A stretch of 64,000 nucleotides of DNA from Sipunculus nudus (lineage: Eukaryota; Annelida; Sipuncula; Golfingiida; Sipunculidae), in contig JAPPUL010000084.1 of assembly GCA_026874595.1 (NCBI GenBank), positions 671,001-735,000 on the forward strand, given 5' to 3'. A program made the translations under genes and the position numbers. Shown here piece after piece: positions 25,425-36,956 of the stretch. Each line of letters begins with the position of its first letter. Within the stretch, counting starts at the first letter, position 1. Under the pieces are notes generated by a model. It saw only the letters and a program-made list of their open reading frames with translations, was not told the DNA's origin and ran no database searches.

Positions 25425-25679
25425 TTGAAGAAAAAAGAGACAGTAAGAAAAGAGGCTGGGAAAAAGAAGGGAAAGGTGGCAACGTATGTGGGGGAGTCTT
25501 TGGGTGAGCTTAAAAAGGTAAGCTGGCCAAGAAAGGAGGAGGTTGTAAATTCTACAATAGTGGTAATTACTCTAATAATAATAATATCCCTAATACTTAG
25601 CGTATTTGACATAGGTGTTAGCAAGGCAGTAGAATATTTATTTGAGCCTGTGGCAAGTTTTATCTTGTTTTGGCTTTAG
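25425..25679 (+). CDS. secE: preprotein translocase subunit SecE
   Basis: This 84-residue subunit of the SecYEG channel has the short single-helix form. ESLGELKKVSWPRKEEV is the conserved amphipathic motif, followed by a transmembrane helix (VVITLIIIISLILSVFDIG). The N-terminus is Lys-rich. The TTG start has no strong Shine-Dalgarno. It lies between tRNA-Trp and nusG, its normal place. Confidence 0.9.
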   Translation: MKKKETVRKEAGKKKGKVATYVGESLGELKKVSWPRKEEVVNSTIVVITLIIIISLILSVFDIGVSKAVEYLFEPVASFILFWL

Positions 25680-25701
25680 GTTTTGTTTTAAAAAAATAGT
25701 A

Positions 25702-26262
25702 ATGGCAAAGAATTGGTATATCTTACATGTTTACTCAGGGCATGAGAATAAGGTAAGTGAAAACATAGAGCATAATTTAAAACGTCAAGAAGTAGGGAAG
25801 TATATAGGAGAAGTAAAAATACCTATAGAGAATACGGTAGAGCTTAGGAATGGCAAGAAGCAGCAGGTAAAGAAGAAGTTTTTCCCAGGGTATATATTAG
25901 TTGAGATGGACCTTCCAGACTCGCAAGAGCAATGGCAAAGCGTATGTAATGCTATAGTACGTCTTCAGAGTGTAACAGGATTTGTGGGGACTATAGCCAA
26001 AGAAAAGCCTGTCCCTATCCCTAAAAAAGAAGCTCAGGAGATCTTGCAAAGAATGGGCGCAATTAAAACACCTTCAACTTACGTGCAAAAAATATCATTT
26101 CTTGAAGGGGAGCTTGTTCGCGTAAAAGATGGTCCGTTTGCAAATTTCAGCGGAGCGATAGAATATATAAATCATGAAAAGGGAAAGGTTCGGATTAAGG
26201 TTGATATATTTGGGCGCTCAACGCCTATTGAGCTTGATTTTTATCAAGTTGAATCATTATAG
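25702..26262 (+). CDS. nusG: transcription termination/antitermination factor NusG
   Basis: The protein has 186 residues. The ATG at 25702 gives MAKNWYILHVYSGHENKV, the standard NusG N-terminus; an upstream in-frame start at 25642 would run back into secE and is rejected. KKKFFPGYILVEM is the RNAP-binding region of the NGN domain, and VRVKDGPFANFSGAI with KVRIKVDIFGRSTPIEL is the KOW domain. It couples RNA polymerase to Rho or ribosomes. The Shine-Dalgarno is weak, consistent with coupling to secE 22 nt upstream. Confidence 0.95.
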   Translation: MAKNWYILHVYSGHENKVSENIEHNLKRQEVGKYIGEVKIPIENTVELRNGKKQQVKKKFFPGYILVEMDLPDSQEQWQSVCNAIVRLQSVTGFVGTIAKEKPVPIPKKEAQEILQRMGAIKTPSTYVQKISFLEGELVRVKDGPFANFSGAIEYINHEKGKVRIKVDIFGRSTPIELDFYQVESL

Positions 26263-26263
26263 G

Positions 26264-26295
26264 AATTGTAAAGTTGATAAATTGTAAAGTTGATA
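26264..26295 (+). repeat. 16-bp duplication between nusG and rplK
   Basis: AATTGTAAAGTTGATA occurs twice in a row, just after the nusG stop. AGGAGAG, the rplK ribosome site, follows immediately. It is non-coding. Confidence 0.85.
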
Positions 26296-26318
26296 AATAG
26301 GAGAGTAAATAAAAGCAG

Positions 26319-26738
26319 ATGTCAAAGAAGGTAGCGTCATTAATAAAACTTCAGTTGCCAGCTGGTAAAGCAAATCCATCCCCCCCTGTGGGGCCTGCGC
26401 TTGGGCAGCATGGAGTAAATATAATGGATTTTTGCAAAGCGTTCAACGCTGCAACAAAAGACAAAGGAGAAACAATAATCCCTGTAGTGATAACAGTATA
26501 CCAGGATAGGAGTTTTGATTTTATATTAAAATCTCCCCCAGCAGCGGTCCTAATAAAAGAGGCGCTAAAGCTCCAAAAAGGTGCTCCAAATTCACTTAAG
26601 AAGGTAGGTACGATAACAGAAGAGCAGCTTGAAAGCATAGCAAAACTAAAGATGAGTGATTTAAATGCAAATTCAATTGAGTCTGCCAAAAACATAATAA
26701 AAGGCACAGCACGTAGTATGGGCGTCTATCTTAAATAA
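26319..26738 (+). CDS. rplK: 50S ribosomal protein L11
   Basis: The protein has 139 residues. [19 protein letters not shown] is the conserved N-terminal loop and [11 protein letters not shown] follows; the RNA-binding C-terminal domain ends with GTARSMGV. It binds the GTPase-associated centre of 23S rRNA. The ATG has AGGAGAG about 15 nt upstream. It is the first ribosomal gene of the operon. Confidence 0.97.
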   Translation: MSKKVASLIKLQLPAGKANPSPPVGPALGQHGVNIMDFCKAFNAATKDKGETIIPVVITVYQDRSFDFILKSPPAAVLIKEALKLQKGAPNSLKKVGTITEEQLESIAKLKMSDLNANSIESAKNIIKGTARSMGVYLK

Positions 26739-26822
26739 AAAGCATTTGAATAATGTTATAGAGCGATAAAATAGAAATGCTAAATGTCAATCGCAATTAA
26801 AATAAAAATAGGAGATAGTGCA

Positions 26823-27521
26823 TTGAAAAGGAGCAAAAGATACGATGAGGCATCTAAGGGGGTGGATAGCAAGGCAATTGGGCTTGATGAGGCAACTCAG
26901 CTTGTAAAGGAGCTATCAAATGAGAAGAGTAAAGTAAAATTCGAGGAGAGCGTAGAGCTTGCAATAAATCTAAACTTGAAAGCAAAACACACGGTTCGAG
27001 GGACACTAACGTTACCGCACCAATCGGCTAAAAGTCAAGAGTCTAAAATGATATTGGTATTCGCAAAGGGAGAAAAAGCCCAAGAAGCAGAGGAGGCAGG
27101 GGCAAGTTATGTAGGGGATCAGGATTTAGTTGATAAAATAAAGGGTGGCTGGGTGGAATTTGATGTTGCAATAGCGACTCCAGACATGATGAAAGAGGTA
27201 GGGAAGCTTGGTCCAATACTTGGCAGGCGCGGACTTATGCCAAATCCAAAGACAGGAACAGTAACAATGAACTTAAAGTCGGCAATACAGGAGTTCAAAG
27301 CAGGGAAAACAGAATATAAGGCAGACAAAACAGGGATAGTACATTTAAAGATAGGAACAGTCTCAATGAAAAGTGAAGAGCTTGCGGGTAATGCGAAAAG
27401 CCTTTACAAAGAGGTTTTGAAGAAAAAGCCAACAGATTTAAAAGGTGAGTATATAAAAAGCGTAAGTCTTTCATCGACTATGGGTCCTGGTGTAAAGCTT
27501 TTGCATGGAAGTTTAGTATAA
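26823..27521 (+). CDS. rplA: 50S ribosomal protein L1
   Basis: The protein has 232 residues. The TTG at 26823 is chosen because ATAGGAGATA lies 6-8 nt upstream and it gives MKRSKRYDEA, the usual L1 N-terminus; the in-frame ATG at 26784 would add 13 odd residues. Family motifs are VELAINLNLKAKHTVRGTLTLP, MPNPKTGTVT and the final SVSLSSTMGPGVKL. L1 binds the mobile stalk of 23S rRNA and often represses its own operon. Confidence 0.95.
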   Translation: MKRSKRYDEASKGVDSKAIGLDEATQLVKELSNEKSKVKFEESVELAINLNLKAKHTVRGTLTLPHQSAKSQESKMILVFAKGEKAQEAEEAGASYVGDQDLVDKIKGGWVEFDVAIATPDMMKEVGKLGPILGRRGLMPNPKTGTVTMNLKSAIQEFKAGKTEYKADKTGIVHLKIGTVSMKSEELAGNAKSLYKEVLKKKPTDLKGEYIKSVSLSSTMGPGVKLLHGSLV

Positions 27522-27571
27522 ATAGTTTATTTTAATGAATAGAAATAGATAATGTGGAGATAAAAAAGCGG

Positions 27572-28090
27572 ATGGCAACAGAAAAGAAAGTAGAAACAGT
27601 AAATAAGCTACTTGGGATATTGGATGAGTATGAAAGTTTTATAATAACAGACTATAGGGGTTTGACGGTAGAGCAACTTACTAAGCTTAGGCGCGAGTTG
27701 CTTGAGAATGGTGCTATATATCAGGTGGTAAAGAATAATTTAATTAAGATAGCAGTAGGAAACAAAAAAATAGAGGGGCTTGATGAATATTTTAGCGGGC
27801 CAACAGCAATAGCCTTTGCAAAGGATGATCCGATAAACACAAGCAAGATACTCTCACAATATGTAAAAAAGACAAACATATTGAAGCTCAAAGGAGGTTA
27901 TAGTAGTGGAGAGATATTGAGTGGTGAAGATGTTATAAAACTATCAAAGTTACCAAGTCGTGAAGTGTTGATAGGAAGGTTTTTAGGGGGTTTGAAGGGG
28001 CCGTTATATGGGCTTTCGAATGTTTTTATGTCTTTACGGCGTAATTTAGTATATGCATTAAGTGAGATCTCAAAGAGCAAAAATAAATAA
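27572..28090 (+). CDS. rplJ: 50S ribosomal protein L10
   Basis: The protein has 172 residues. The ATG at 27572 follows GTGGAG by 11 nt; the GTG at 27554 lacks a ribosome site. FIITDYRGLTVEQLTKLRRELLENGA and QVVKNNLIKIA are the conserved L10 blocks. It holds the L7/L12 dimers of the stalk. No long leader separates it from rplA, so classical L10-leader regulation is not evident. Confidence 0.95.
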   Translation: MATEKKVETVNKLLGILDEYESFIITDYRGLTVEQLTKLRRELLENGAIYQVVKNNLIKIAVGNKKIEGLDEYFSGPTAIAFAKDDPINTSKILSQYVKKTNILKLKGGYSSGEILSGEDVIKLSKLPSREVLIGRFLGGLKGPLYGLSNVFMSLRRNLVYALSEISKSKNK

Positions 28091-28154
28091 AAAAATAAAA
28101 ATCTAACAAGTTATACATAATATAAAAATGTTTAAAGTAAAGGAGAAATAAAAG

Positions 28155-28556
28155 ATGTCGACTACTACAAAACTAAAAGTAGATGATATAGTAGAAGCAG
28201 TAAAGGGAATGACAATGGTTGAGGTATCGGAGTTGGTTAAAAGGCTTGAGGAGGAATTTGGTGTAAGTGCGCAAGCGCCTGTTGCTCTACAAGCAGTAGG
28301 AGGAGTGGATACAGGGGAAGGCGAGGCTGGAGGAGCCGCAGAGCAAACTGAGTTTTCAGTAATACTAGTTAGTGCAGGGGGTAATAAGATACCAGTTATA
28401 AAGGAGGTGCGGGGGATAACCGGGCTTAGTTTGAAAGAAACAAAAGACTTGGTAGAGGCAGGTGGTAAGCCAATAAAGGAAAAAATCAGTAAAGAGGAGG
28501 CAGAACAATTAAAAGAAAAACTTGAAGGAGTTGGTGCAACGGTAGAAATAAAATAG
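28155..28556 (+). CDS. rplL: 50S ribosomal protein L7/L12
   Basis: The protein has 133 residues, slightly longer than usual because of a Gly/Ala/Glu-rich hinge (residues about 45-65). The C-terminal domain has [24 protein letters not shown] and ends GVGATVEIK, as expected. The ATG follows AAGGAGAAATAAAAG. A copy of AAATAGTAAAC is duplicated just after the stop. Confidence 0.96.
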   Translation: MSTTTKLKVDDIVEAVKGMTMVEVSELVKRLEEEFGVSAQAPVALQAVGGVDTGEGEAGGAAEQTEFSVILVSAGGNKIPVIKEVRGITGLSLKETKDLVEAGGKPIKEKISKEEAEQLKEKLEGVGATVEIK

Positions 28557-28627
28557 TAAACAAATAGTAAAACAAAAGGGCGCTGTGACCCATTATAACA
28601 AAAAATCAAAAATGCTAGGGAGTGTAC

Positions 28628-31600
28628 ATGCTTCAGATAAAAAAAAGAACGAGAAGAGAGAGTTTAACAGATGAAGTGCAGGATTACCTGGAGTTGCCAG
28701 ATTTAAATGAGGTACAACTTGCATCATACAATCGTTTTTTACAAATGGACAAGAAGCCGGATGAGCGAGATCCAGTTATAGGCCTTGAAGCGGTTTTCCG
28801 TAACACATTTCCAATAGAAAGTCCCAACAAAGATATAGTGCTTGAATATCATGGATATACATTTGGTAATATCCAATATAGCGAAGAGGAAGCCAGAAGA
28901 AGGGATGTAACCTACTCTATAGTGTTAAAAGCTACAATAAGGCTCATCTACCGAGAGACTGGAGAAGTGCGAGAGAAAGAGGTATATATGGGAGATATCC
29001 CATTGATGACGCCACGTGGAACATTCATAATAAACGGAGCAGAGCGTGTTATAGTAAGTCAGATTCATAAGTCGCCTGGGATAGCGTTTAGCGAAGATGA
29101 TGGCGTTTTCTTGGCAAAGATAATACCTGATAAAGGAGCTTGGCTTGAATTTGAACTTGACACAAAAAAAGATATTCTGAATATAAAAATAGATCGCAAG
29201 AAAGGTGTCCTAGTAACAACTTTTTTGCGAGCGATAGGATGTGAGGCAACTAAAGATATTATAAAAGAGTTTTATACTATAAAAGAAATAGACTTGTCTA
29301 AAAGCAAAGATAGAAAGTTTGTAGAAAGCTCAACGTTGCCAATAAGGATAGCTGAGGATATTGTAGAGCCTCAAACTAATGAAGTAATATTTCATGCCCC
29401 TTCAGAGTTAATCTTGCAAGATACAGAAAAAATACTAAGTTTTGGAATAAACAAGATAAAGATAATTGATCCTGAAGAGCTTGTACAAAATCCAATAATC
29501 CTAAAATGTTTGGATATTGATGATGTTACAACAAATAAAGAAGCAATAGCTAAATTGTACAATTTTATAAGGCCTGGGGAACCAATAACGCTTGAAAATG
29601 CAACTAAAGAGTTTAATGCGTTGTTTTTTGACCCTAAAAGATACAATTTAGGCATAGTTGGACGCTATAAGTTTAACCAAAAGTTGTATACAGAATCTGA
29701 GCCTGGCCCAGACTCACCAACACCTACTAAGGACGATATTATACTTGCCATAAAATATTTAATAAAGATTTACAATGGAACAGAATATACAGACGATATA
29801 GATCATCTAGGGAATAGGCGAATAAGATGCGTAGACGAACTTTTAGTTAACCAGCTAAAGATAGGTTTTGCGCGTATGGAGCGTACAATAAAAGAGAGGA
29901 TAAGTACAGAGGATTTTGAGGAGATAACGCCGCAAAAGCTCCTAAGTATAAAGCCTATATCTGCAGTAATAAAGGAATTTTTTGGGTCTAGTCAGTTGTC
30001 CCAGTTTATGGATCAGACAAATCCTCTTGCAGAATTAACTCATAAAAGACGAATTAATGCACTTGGTCCTGGAGGTTTGTCTCGAGAGCGTGCTGGTTTT
30101 GAGGTGCGTGACGTACATTATACGCATTATGGTAAAATATGTCCGATAGAGACTCCGGAAGGGCCAAATATAGGCTTAATTCTTTCATTATGTAACTTTG
30201 CAAGGATAAATGATTATGGTTTTTTAATAACACCTTATGTCAAGGTGGAAAATGGCAAAATAACAAAAGAAGTGTCCTACCTGACCGCAACTGAAGAAGA
30301 TAGATATTACATAGCGCCAGCAAATCTGCCAAGAGATAGCAAAGGCAACATAAAAGGCGAGCTAGTAGATGCAAGATACCGCGGAGAATATCCGTTGGTG
30401 CACCCAAGCCAAATAAAATATATAGACGTATCGCCCAAACAGATAATAAGCGTATCAACAGCCTTAATACCCTTTTTACAACATGATGATGCAAACCGAG
30501 CCCTGATGGGAGCAAATATGCAAAGGCAAGCGGTTCCCTTGTTAAATGTAGAGGCACCGGTGGTTGGGACTGGGATGGAGAGCAAGGCGGCATATGATTC
30601 TGGGACATGCTTAATTAGCAAGCGTAGTGGTACTGTAATAAAAGTGTCTGCAGAGGAAGTGCATATCAAGGTAGATGATGATGCAGAAAATCCGGTAGAT
30701 ATATATAATCTAATAAAGTATCGTCGTACAAATCAAAATACATGTTTTAACCAAAGGCCTCAAGTTGTAAAGGGAGAAGAGGTTGAGATTGGGCAGTTAA
30801 TAGCGGATGGGCCTGCAATAGACAATGGGGAGTTGTCCTTGGGACGTAATGTACTGGTTGCATTTATGAGTTGGAAGGGTCAAAATTTTGAAGATGCGAT
30901 AATAATAAGCAACCGTATGGTAAAAGATGATGTATTTACCTCTATCCATATAGAAGAATTTGAGATAGAAGCACGCGAGACAAAGCTTGGGCGAGAAAAG
31001 CTAACAAAAGACATACCAAATCTAGGCGAAGATAGCTTTACACATTTAGATGAGGATGGAATTGTACGAGTTGGGACATGGGTCCAAAGTGGAGATATAT
31101 TAGTCGGCAAGGTGACTCCCAAAGGAGAGACAGAATCAACACCTGAATATAAGTTGCTGCATTCGATATTTGGAGAGAAGGCACGTGAGGTAAAAGATAC
31201 ATCGCTACGTGTGCCTCATGGTAATTCAGGAGTAGTCATAGGTATCTCAATATTTAAAAGGGAGAATGAAGATGAATTGCCACCTGGAGTAGAAGAGCTT
31301 GTAAAGGTACATATAGCAAAAAAGCGTAAGATATCCGAGGGGGATAAGATGGCAGGGCGTCATGGTAATAAGGGAGTTATCTCAAAGATAGTGCCTGAGG
31401 AAGACATGCCATATTTGCCTGACGGGACACCTGTTGACATAATATTAAATCCGCTTGGAGTGCCATCTAGGATGAACTTAGGACAAATACTTGAATCTGA
31501 GCTTGGCTGGGCGGCAAAGGAGCTTGGAATAAACTTTGCAGTACCGGTATTTGCGGATATAAAACTTGAACAGATAGAGTCAAAGTTAAAGGAAGCGAAG

Positions 31601-32086
31601 TTGCCAATCTATAGTAGTACAAAATTAATAGACGGGCTTACAGGAGAATACTTTGAGAATGAGGTAACAGTAGGGTATATATATATGCTTAAGTTGTCGC
31701 ATATGATAGATGATAAGATTCATGCAAGAAGTACAGGCCCTTATTCCCTAGTAACGCAACAACCACTTGGTGGCAAGGCCCAATTTGGTGGACAGAGGCT
31801 TGGGGAGATGGAGGTTTGGGCGCTTGAGGCTTATGGTGCAGCACATACCCTGCAAGAATTTCTAACAGTTAAAGCAGATGACATGATGGGACGTGCGAAA
31901 ATATATGAAAACATCGTAAAGGGCGAGATAACTTACAAGCCTGGTGTGCCGGAGTCATTTAATGTTCTAATTCAAGAGTTACGAGGACTTGGGCTTGATC
32001 TTAATATATATGACAGTGATGATAATCTAGTAGGACTTACCGACAAAGATATAGAGAATCTAAACAAGCTAAAAAACAAGATATAG
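28628..32086 (+). CDS. rpoB: RNA polymerase beta subunit
   Basis: The protein has 1152 residues, the compact form without large lineage insertions. The ATG at 28628 has GGGAG 5 nt upstream. Conserved blocks include the rifampicin-pocket region [20 protein letters not shown], the [20 protein letters not shown] segment, [19 protein letters not shown] and the C-terminal [30 protein letters not shown] with the following THKRR is the wild-type-like Rif region. Ile is almost always ATA. It is co-oriented with rplL and rpoC. Confidence 0.98.
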   Translation: MLQIKKRTRRESLTDEVQDYLELPDLNEVQLASYNRFLQMDKKPDERDPVIGLEAVFRNTFPIESPNKDIVLEYHGYTFGNIQYSEEEARRRDVTYSIVLKATIRLIYRETGEVREKEVYMGDIPLMTPRGTFIINGAERVIVSQIHKSPGIAFSEDDGVFLAKIIPDKGAWLEFELDTKKDILNIKIDRKKGVLVTTFLRAIGCEATKDIIKEFYTIKEIDLSKSKDRKFVESSTLPIRIAEDIVEPQTNEVIFHAPSELILQDTEKILSFGINKIKIIDPEELVQNPIILKCLDIDDVTTNKEAIAKLYNFIRPGEPITLENATKEFNALFFDPKRYNLGIVGRYKFNQKLYTESEPGPDSPTPTKDDIILAIKYLIKIYNGTEYTDDIDHLGNRRIRCVDELLVNQLKIGFARMERTIKERISTEDFEEITPQKLLSIKPISAVIKEFFGSSQLSQFMDQTNPLAELTHKRRINALGPGGLSRERAGFEVRDVHYTHYGKICPIETPEGPNIGLILSLCNFARINDYGFLITPYVKVENGKITKEVSYLTATEEDRYYIAPANLPRDSKGNIKGELVDARYRGEYPLVHPSQIKYIDVSPKQIISVSTALIPFLQHDDANRALMGANMQRQAVPLLNVEAPVVGTGMESKAAYDSGTCLISKRSGTVIKVSAEEVHIKVDDDAENPVDIYNLIKYRRTNQNTCFNQRPQVVKGEEVEIGQLIADGPAIDNGELSLGRNVLVAFMSWKGQNFEDAIIISNRMVKDDVFTSIHIEEFEIEARETKLGREKLTKDIPNLGEDSFTHLDEDGIVRVGTWVQSGDILVGKVTPKGETESTPEYKLLHSIFGEKAREVKDTSLRVPHGNSGVVIGISIFKRENEDELPPGVEELVKVHIAKKRKISEGDKMAGRHGNKGVISKIVPEEDMPYLPDGTPVDIILNPLGVPSRMNLGQILESELGWAAKELGINFAVPVFADIKLEQIESKLKEAKLPIYSSTKLIDGLTGEYFENEVTVGYIYMLKLSHMIDDKIHARSTGPYSLVTQQPLGGKAQFGGQRLGEMEVWALEAYGAAHTLQEFLTVKADDMMGRAKIYENIVKGEITYKPGVPESFNVLIQELRGLGLDLNIYDSDDNLVGLTDKDIENLNKLKNKI

Positions 32087-32148
32087 TTATAAGCGAGTTA
32101 TTAGAGATTAAAGTAGACTAAGTTTATAAGTTAAATTATGGAGTAAAT

Positions 32149-35100
32149 ATGAGCAATATAAGTGATTTTGATAAAATAACAATACACCTAGCCTCAACGA
32201 GTCGCATCAAGGAATGGAGTTATGGAGAAGTCAAAAAGCCAGAGACTATAAACTACAGGACCTTAAGGCCTGAGCGAGACGGTCTTTTTTGTGAAAAGAT
32301 ATTTGGAACAACCAAAGAATGGGCGTGTTACTGCGGTAAATTCAAATCTATAAGATACAAAGGAGTAGTATGCGATAGGTGTGGAGTTGAGGTTGCACAT
32401 TTTAAGGTAAGACGAGAGCGAATGGGTCATATAGAACTTGCCTCTCCAATATCGCATATATGGTATTACAAGAGCGTGCCAAGCCGGATAGGCTTATTAC
32501 TTGGGTTTACAGTAAATAAACTAAGAAGCATATTATACTTTGAAAAGTATGTGGTAATAGATCCAGGTGATACAGATCTTGAAGAGAAACAACTTTTATC
32601 AGAAACAGAATATGCGGATTACAAAGCAAAATACGGAGTGAACTTTACAGCAGATATTGGAGCGGATGCGATAAGGAAGCTTTTGGAAATATCAGATCTT
32701 GAGGAGGAGGAATTGCTGCTTCGTGAAAAGATGAACGAGAAGGGGGAAAAGACAGATGCACGGATATTAAAGCAACTTGAAATAATAAGCGATTTTAGAA
32801 AATCAGGCAATGACCCGACCTGGATGATACTTGATGTAATCCCCGTTATACCGCCAGAGTTAAGACCAATGGTCCAACTAGATGGAGGACGCTTTGCAAC
32901 AAGCGATTTAAATGATTTATATAGAAGAGTGATAAATAGAAATAATAGATTAAAGCGGCTTCAAAATCTACGTGCACCAGAGATAATAATGCGTAATGAA
33001 AAACGTATGTTACAGGAGGCGGCGGATGCTTTATTTGACAATTCTCGGCGAAAGCGAGTTGTAAAGGGAGCCGGGAATAGGCCACTAAAGTCGCTCTCAG
33101 ATATGCTTAAGGGAAAGCAAGGTAGATTTAGACAAAACCTTCTTGGCAAACGTGTAGATTATTCAGGGCGTTCAGTTATAGTAGTAGGGCCGCATTTAAA
33201 ACTACATCAGTGCGGTCTGCCAAAGAAAATGGCACTTGAGCTATTCAAACCATTTGTTATGCGTGGGCTTGTTGAACGTGAGCTCGTATACAACGTGAAG
33301 AGCGCAAAGACTATGGTAGAACGAGAAAAACCTGAGGTATGGGGAGTACTTGAAGAGGTAATTAAAGGACATCCTATATTATTAAACCGAGCTCCGACAT
33401 TACATAGACTTGGAATCCAAGCATTTGAACCAACCTTAGTTGAAGGGAAAGCTATTCAGCTCCATCCTTTAGTCTGTCATGCATTCAATGCGGACTTTGA
33501 TGGTGATCAGATGGCAGTTCATGTACCTTTATCGCCCGCCTCCCAGATTGAATGTTGGTTACTGTTGCTATCATCCAATAATCTTTTAAACCCTGCAAAT
33601 GGGGAACCGATAGTAGGTCCAACAAAAGATATGGTGCTTGGAATAAATTATCTGACAAAAGAAAGGAGAGGGACACTTGGTGATGGGCGGTATTTTGCCT
33701 CAAAGCAGGAGGTTAGACATGCACTTCACACGAAAACATTAGATTTTCAGGCAAAGATAAAACTCCTGCAAGATGATGGGAGTGTTTTTCATACAACGCC
33801 TGGACGAATAATCTTCAACGAAACTATACCTGAGGGTATGGAATATATAAATGAACCGCAAAATGATAAAAGTATAGCGACAATAATACTTAGAATATTC
33901 AAGCTGCTTGGCGCCTCAAAAACTATAGAAACACTTGATAAGATAAAAGATCTTGGCTTTAAATATGCAACGGTATTTGGAGCAAGCATAAATATGGACG
34001 ATATAAGAATTCCTGAGCAGAAGAAGCAATTGATAAATAACGGAGACAAAAGAGTCAAGAAAATAGAAGACAATTATAGAAATGGTTATATAACTGAGGA
34101 TGAGCGATATAATCAGGTGATAGACGTATGGACACGAGTAAGCGAATCGATATCGGAAATCATGATGGAAGAACTTCGTGTACACAACAACGGATTTAAT
34201 CCTCTTTACATAATGGCTGATTCAGGGGCACGAGGTAGTAAACAACAAATAAGACAACTTGCGGGGATGAGAGGTCTTATGGCAAAGCCCTCAGGTGAGA
34301 TAATTGAGCTTCCAATAAAGTCGAATTTTAAGGAAGGTTTAAGTGTATTAGAATATTTCATATCGACACACGGGGCTCGGAAAGGGCTTGCAGACACAGC
34401 GTTGAAAACAGCGGATGCCGGATATTTGACAAGGCGTCTTGTTGATATTGCCCAAGAGGTTGTTATAGATGTTGAAGATTGCGGGACGATAAACGGGATA
34501 GAGCGTATGGCGCTGCGTGAGGGGGATGAGGAAATAGAGAAGTTATCCGATCGAATAGTTGGTAGATACGTACTTGAAGATATATACAATCCGATAACAA
34601 AAGCACTTATCGTAAACGCAAATGAAGTTATAACAGAGGAATCGGCTGCACAAATAGAGAAATCAGGAATAGAACAAGTACGAATCCGAACAGTATTAAC
34701 CTGCGAGTCCCAATATGGGATATGTATAAAATGCTATGGTAGGAATCTTGCAACTGGTAAACCTGTAGAAATAGGTGAAGCAGTAGGAATAATCGCAGCA
34801 CAATCAATAGGACAGCCAGGAACACAGCTTACGATGCGAACATTTCATATAGGCGGAACGGCTGCAAGACAGATAGAAGAACAAAACATAACTCTATCAT
34901 ACTCAGCAATAATTAAAGAGATGCCAGCAAGCCTGGTTGAGACAGAAGATAAAAATTACATAACAAATAGAAAAGGGGAAATAATTTTAAGACGGATAAT
35001 AAAAGAGTATAAGCAAAGTGATTTTAAAGAGATTAAGGTAGAGGATGGTGAGCGTATATTAATAGGCGAGGTAGTGGGGATAACGAAGAAAGATGAAGAG

Positions 35101-36267
35101 GTACGAGCTGAAAATATATGTAGGGTATATATGCGCGATAAGAATTTGTTTTTGATGGGAGGAGACAGTAAGTTAATCTTACGAAGTGGGACCAAAATAT
35201 ATTATGGGTTAGATGATTATATAAAAAAGGGTAGCGTGATAGCCGAGTTTGATCCATATAACGAACCTATAGTAACCGATAAAGAAGGGATAACGCAATT
35301 TGTAGATATAATAATAGGCTCGACATTAAAGATAGAGAAAAGTCAAGAGTCAAACGTAGAAGAGAAGATAGTAACAGAGACCCGAGATGGGAGTCTAACC
35401 CCCCAAGTATTAATCCTAAACAGCAAAGGTGAGACTATAACAAACATCCCAATCCCCGGAGGAGCACATCTTTTAGTTGAAGAGAAGGTAAACGTAAAAC
35501 CGGGAACAATAATAGCAAAGATAACACGCGGACAAACAAAAACAAAAGATATAACAGGCGGACTTCCCAGGATAGCAGAACTATTTGAAGCACGAAAACC
35601 AAAGGATGCATGTGTAATAGCAGAACAAGATGGTACGATATCTTTTGGAGATAAGCAAAAAGGAAAGTCTGTTATAAACATAAAATATACAACATATGAC
35701 GATATGGGTGAAGAGCTTGAGGATATATCAAAGCATGTAATACCTGCTGGGAAACGGATATTAGTTCGGGATGGTGATACTATAAAAGCAGGCGAACAAC
35801 TTTGTGATGGACCTATAAATCCTCATGATATACTTAGGGTAGAAGGTGTTGAGAAACTGCAGGAATATCTTGTAAACGAGATACAAGAGGTATATCGGCT
35901 TCAGGGCGTTGATATAAACGACAAACACGTTGGTACGATAATCCGTCAGATGCTTAAGAAAGTACAGATAACCGATGCAGGAGATACTGATTTCATAGTC
36001 GGTCAAAACGTGGATAGATTCTTGTTTAAAAGTAAAAATGACGAAGTGGTAGAAGAAGGTGGTAAATCGGCGACTGCAAAACCTATATTGCAAGGTATAA
36101 CAAAAGCATCACTAAATATAGACAGTTTTATATCTGCAGCCTCATTCCAAGAGACAACAAAAATATTAACGAACGCCGCAATTAAAGGGAAAGTAGATGA
36201 TCTTCGAGGACTAAAAGAGAACGTGATAATAGGACATCTAGTGCCTGCAGGGACGGGAACAAAATAA
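32149..36267 (+). CDS. rpoC: RNA polymerase beta' subunit
   Basis: The protein has 1372 residues. The N-terminal zinc site CYCGKF...CDRCG is near residue 60, the catalytic [12 protein letters not shown] near residue 450 carries the three Asp that bind Mg2+, and the second zinc site [13 protein letters not shown] is near 855. [26 protein letters not shown] is the bridge/trigger region. The ATG has GGAG 6 nt upstream. Downstream there is no rpsL-rpsG-fusA, which often follows rpoC; instead the convergent cheW ends 41 bp away, with no clear terminator between. Confidence 0.98.
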   Translation: MSNISDFDKITIHLASTSRIKEWSYGEVKKPETINYRTLRPERDGLFCEKIFGTTKEWACYCGKFKSIRYKGVVCDRCGVEVAHFKVRRERMGHIELASPISHIWYYKSVPSRIGLLLGFTVNKLRSILYFEKYVVIDPGDTDLEEKQLLSETEYADYKAKYGVNFTADIGADAIRKLLEISDLEEEELLLREKMNEKGEKTDARILKQLEIISDFRKSGNDPTWMILDVIPVIPPELRPMVQLDGGRFATSDLNDLYRRVINRNNRLKRLQNLRAPEIIMRNEKRMLQEAADALFDNSRRKRVVKGAGNRPLKSLSDMLKGKQGRFRQNLLGKRVDYSGRSVIVVGPHLKLHQCGLPKKMALELFKPFVMRGLVERELVYNVKSAKTMVEREKPEVWGVLEEVIKGHPILLNRAPTLHRLGIQAFEPTLVEGKAIQLHPLVCHAFNADFDGDQMAVHVPLSPASQIECWLLLLSSNNLLNPANGEPIVGPTKDMVLGINYLTKERRGTLGDGRYFASKQEVRHALHTKTLDFQAKIKLLQDDGSVFHTTPGRIIFNETIPEGMEYINEPQNDKSIATIILRIFKLLGASKTIETLDKIKDLGFKYATVFGASINMDDIRIPEQKKQLINNGDKRVKKIEDNYRNGYITEDERYNQVIDVWTRVSESISEIMMEELRVHNNGFNPLYIMADSGARGSKQQIRQLAGMRGLMAKPSGEIIELPIKSNFKEGLSVLEYFISTHGARKGLADTALKTADAGYLTRRLVDIAQEVVIDVEDCGTINGIERMALREGDEEIEKLSDRIVGRYVLEDIYNPITKALIVNANEVITEESAAQIEKSGIEQVRIRTVLTCESQYGICIKCYGRNLATGKPVEIGEAVGIIAAQSIGQPGTQLTMRTFHIGGTAARQIEEQNITLSYSAIIKEMPASLVETEDKNYITNRKGEIILRRIIKEYKQSDFKEIKVEDGERILIGEVVGITKKDEEVRAENICRVYMRDKNLFLMGGDSKLILRSGTKIYYGLDDYIKKGSVIAEFDPYNEPIVTDKEGITQFVDIIIGSTLKIEKSQESNVEEKIVTETRDGSLTPQVLILNSKGETITNIPIPGGAHLLVEEKVNVKPGTIIAKITRGQTKTKDITGGLPRIAELFEARKPKDACVIAEQDGTISFGDKQKGKSVINIKYTTYDDMGEELEDISKHVIPAGKRILVRDGDTIKAGEQLCDGPINPHDILRVEGVEKLQEYLVNEIQEVYRLQGVDINDKHVGTIIRQMLKKVQITDAGDTDFIVGQNVDRFLFKSKNDEVVEEGGKSATAKPILQGITKASLNIDSFISAASFQETTKILTNAAIKGKVDDLRGLKENVIIGHLVPAGTGTK

Positions 36268-36307
36268 ACAAAACAAATAGAAAGATAAAAAGAATAGAAG
36301 GATAAAA

Positions 36308-36781
36308 TTAAGCAAAGAGTTTATTAATATCTAAAATTAATATTAGCTTATTATCGGTTGATGATGAGTCTAGGTCTTGGACAATGCCGGTAATATAATC
36401 AGTATCGACTCCTGAGACAACAGATGGAGTTGGTTGAATAGAATTTTCATCGAAGGTGGCAACACGAAGTATTTTATCTACAGAAATACCGATCATAGAG
36501 TCATAAAGGGAAAGAATAATAACTCCCTTACTTTTAGTTTTACTTACAAGATTAAATCGTCTTTTCAAGTCAATAACAGGTATAATATCTCCTCTAAGAT
36601 TTATAACACCTAAGACAAAGTCAAGAGAATTTGGAACAGACATAATGTTGACCATACGTATTATTTCTTTGGCATGCATGATATCAACACCATATCTCTC
36701 ATCAGAGAGGAGGAAGGTAACTAGTTGTCGTTTGCTTTTTTGCTTTACATTATCCATTCTACTACTTCTATTAGCATTCAT
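36308..36781 (-). CDS. chemotaxis coupling protein CheW
   Basis: This 157-residue single-domain protein has the CheW signatures LVTFLLSDERYGVDIMHAKEI, FVLGVINLRGDIIPVIDL and GISVDKILRV, ending with LILILDINKLF. It links chemoreceptors to the CheA kinase. The stand-alone location away from cheA suggests a second copy or a split chemotaxis locus. A perfect inverted repeat begins at the last base of the ATG and may hide the ribosome site. The first eight residues (NANRSSR) could be dropped if the internal ATG is used. Confidence 0.9.
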   Translation of the reverse strand: MNANRSSRMDNVKQKSKRQLVTFLLSDERYGVDIMHAKEIIRMVNIMSVPNSLDFVLGVINLRGDIIPVIDLKRRFNLVSKTKSKGVIILSLYDSMIGISVDKILRVATFDENSIQPTPSVVSGVDTDYITGIVQDLDSSSTDNKLILILDINKLFA

Positions 36782-36807
36782 TATTTATCATGAATAATGA
36801 TAAATAA
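36781..36807. promoter_or_regulatory. 11-bp inverted repeat at the cheW start
   Basis: TTATTTATCAT (36781-36791) and ATGATAAATAA (36797-36807) are exact inverted copies around 5 nt. On the minus strand this lies in the position of the cheW ribosome site, where no Shine-Dalgarno is seen. It could be an operator or an RNA hairpin. Confidence 0.45.
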
Positions 36808-36956
36808 CAAACAATTTCATCCATCCTTATATCATCTATCCTTATAAAAGTAATTTGTTAAACAGATAAAACAGTAAAATAAACTTAAACTGCTGCACTA
36901 TTTATAATAAAGCATTAAAAATAGCACAGCATTAAAAATCTTAACCTTAAAAACTA

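Noticed and set aside
25642-25701. N-terminal extension of nusG
   Set aside because: It overlaps the end of secE and reads an atypical Cys/Phe-rich segment; the canonical NusG start is the ATG at 25702.
30240-30669. Minus-strand frames inside rpoB
   Set aside because: Shadows of rpoB codon usage; no start signal or motif.
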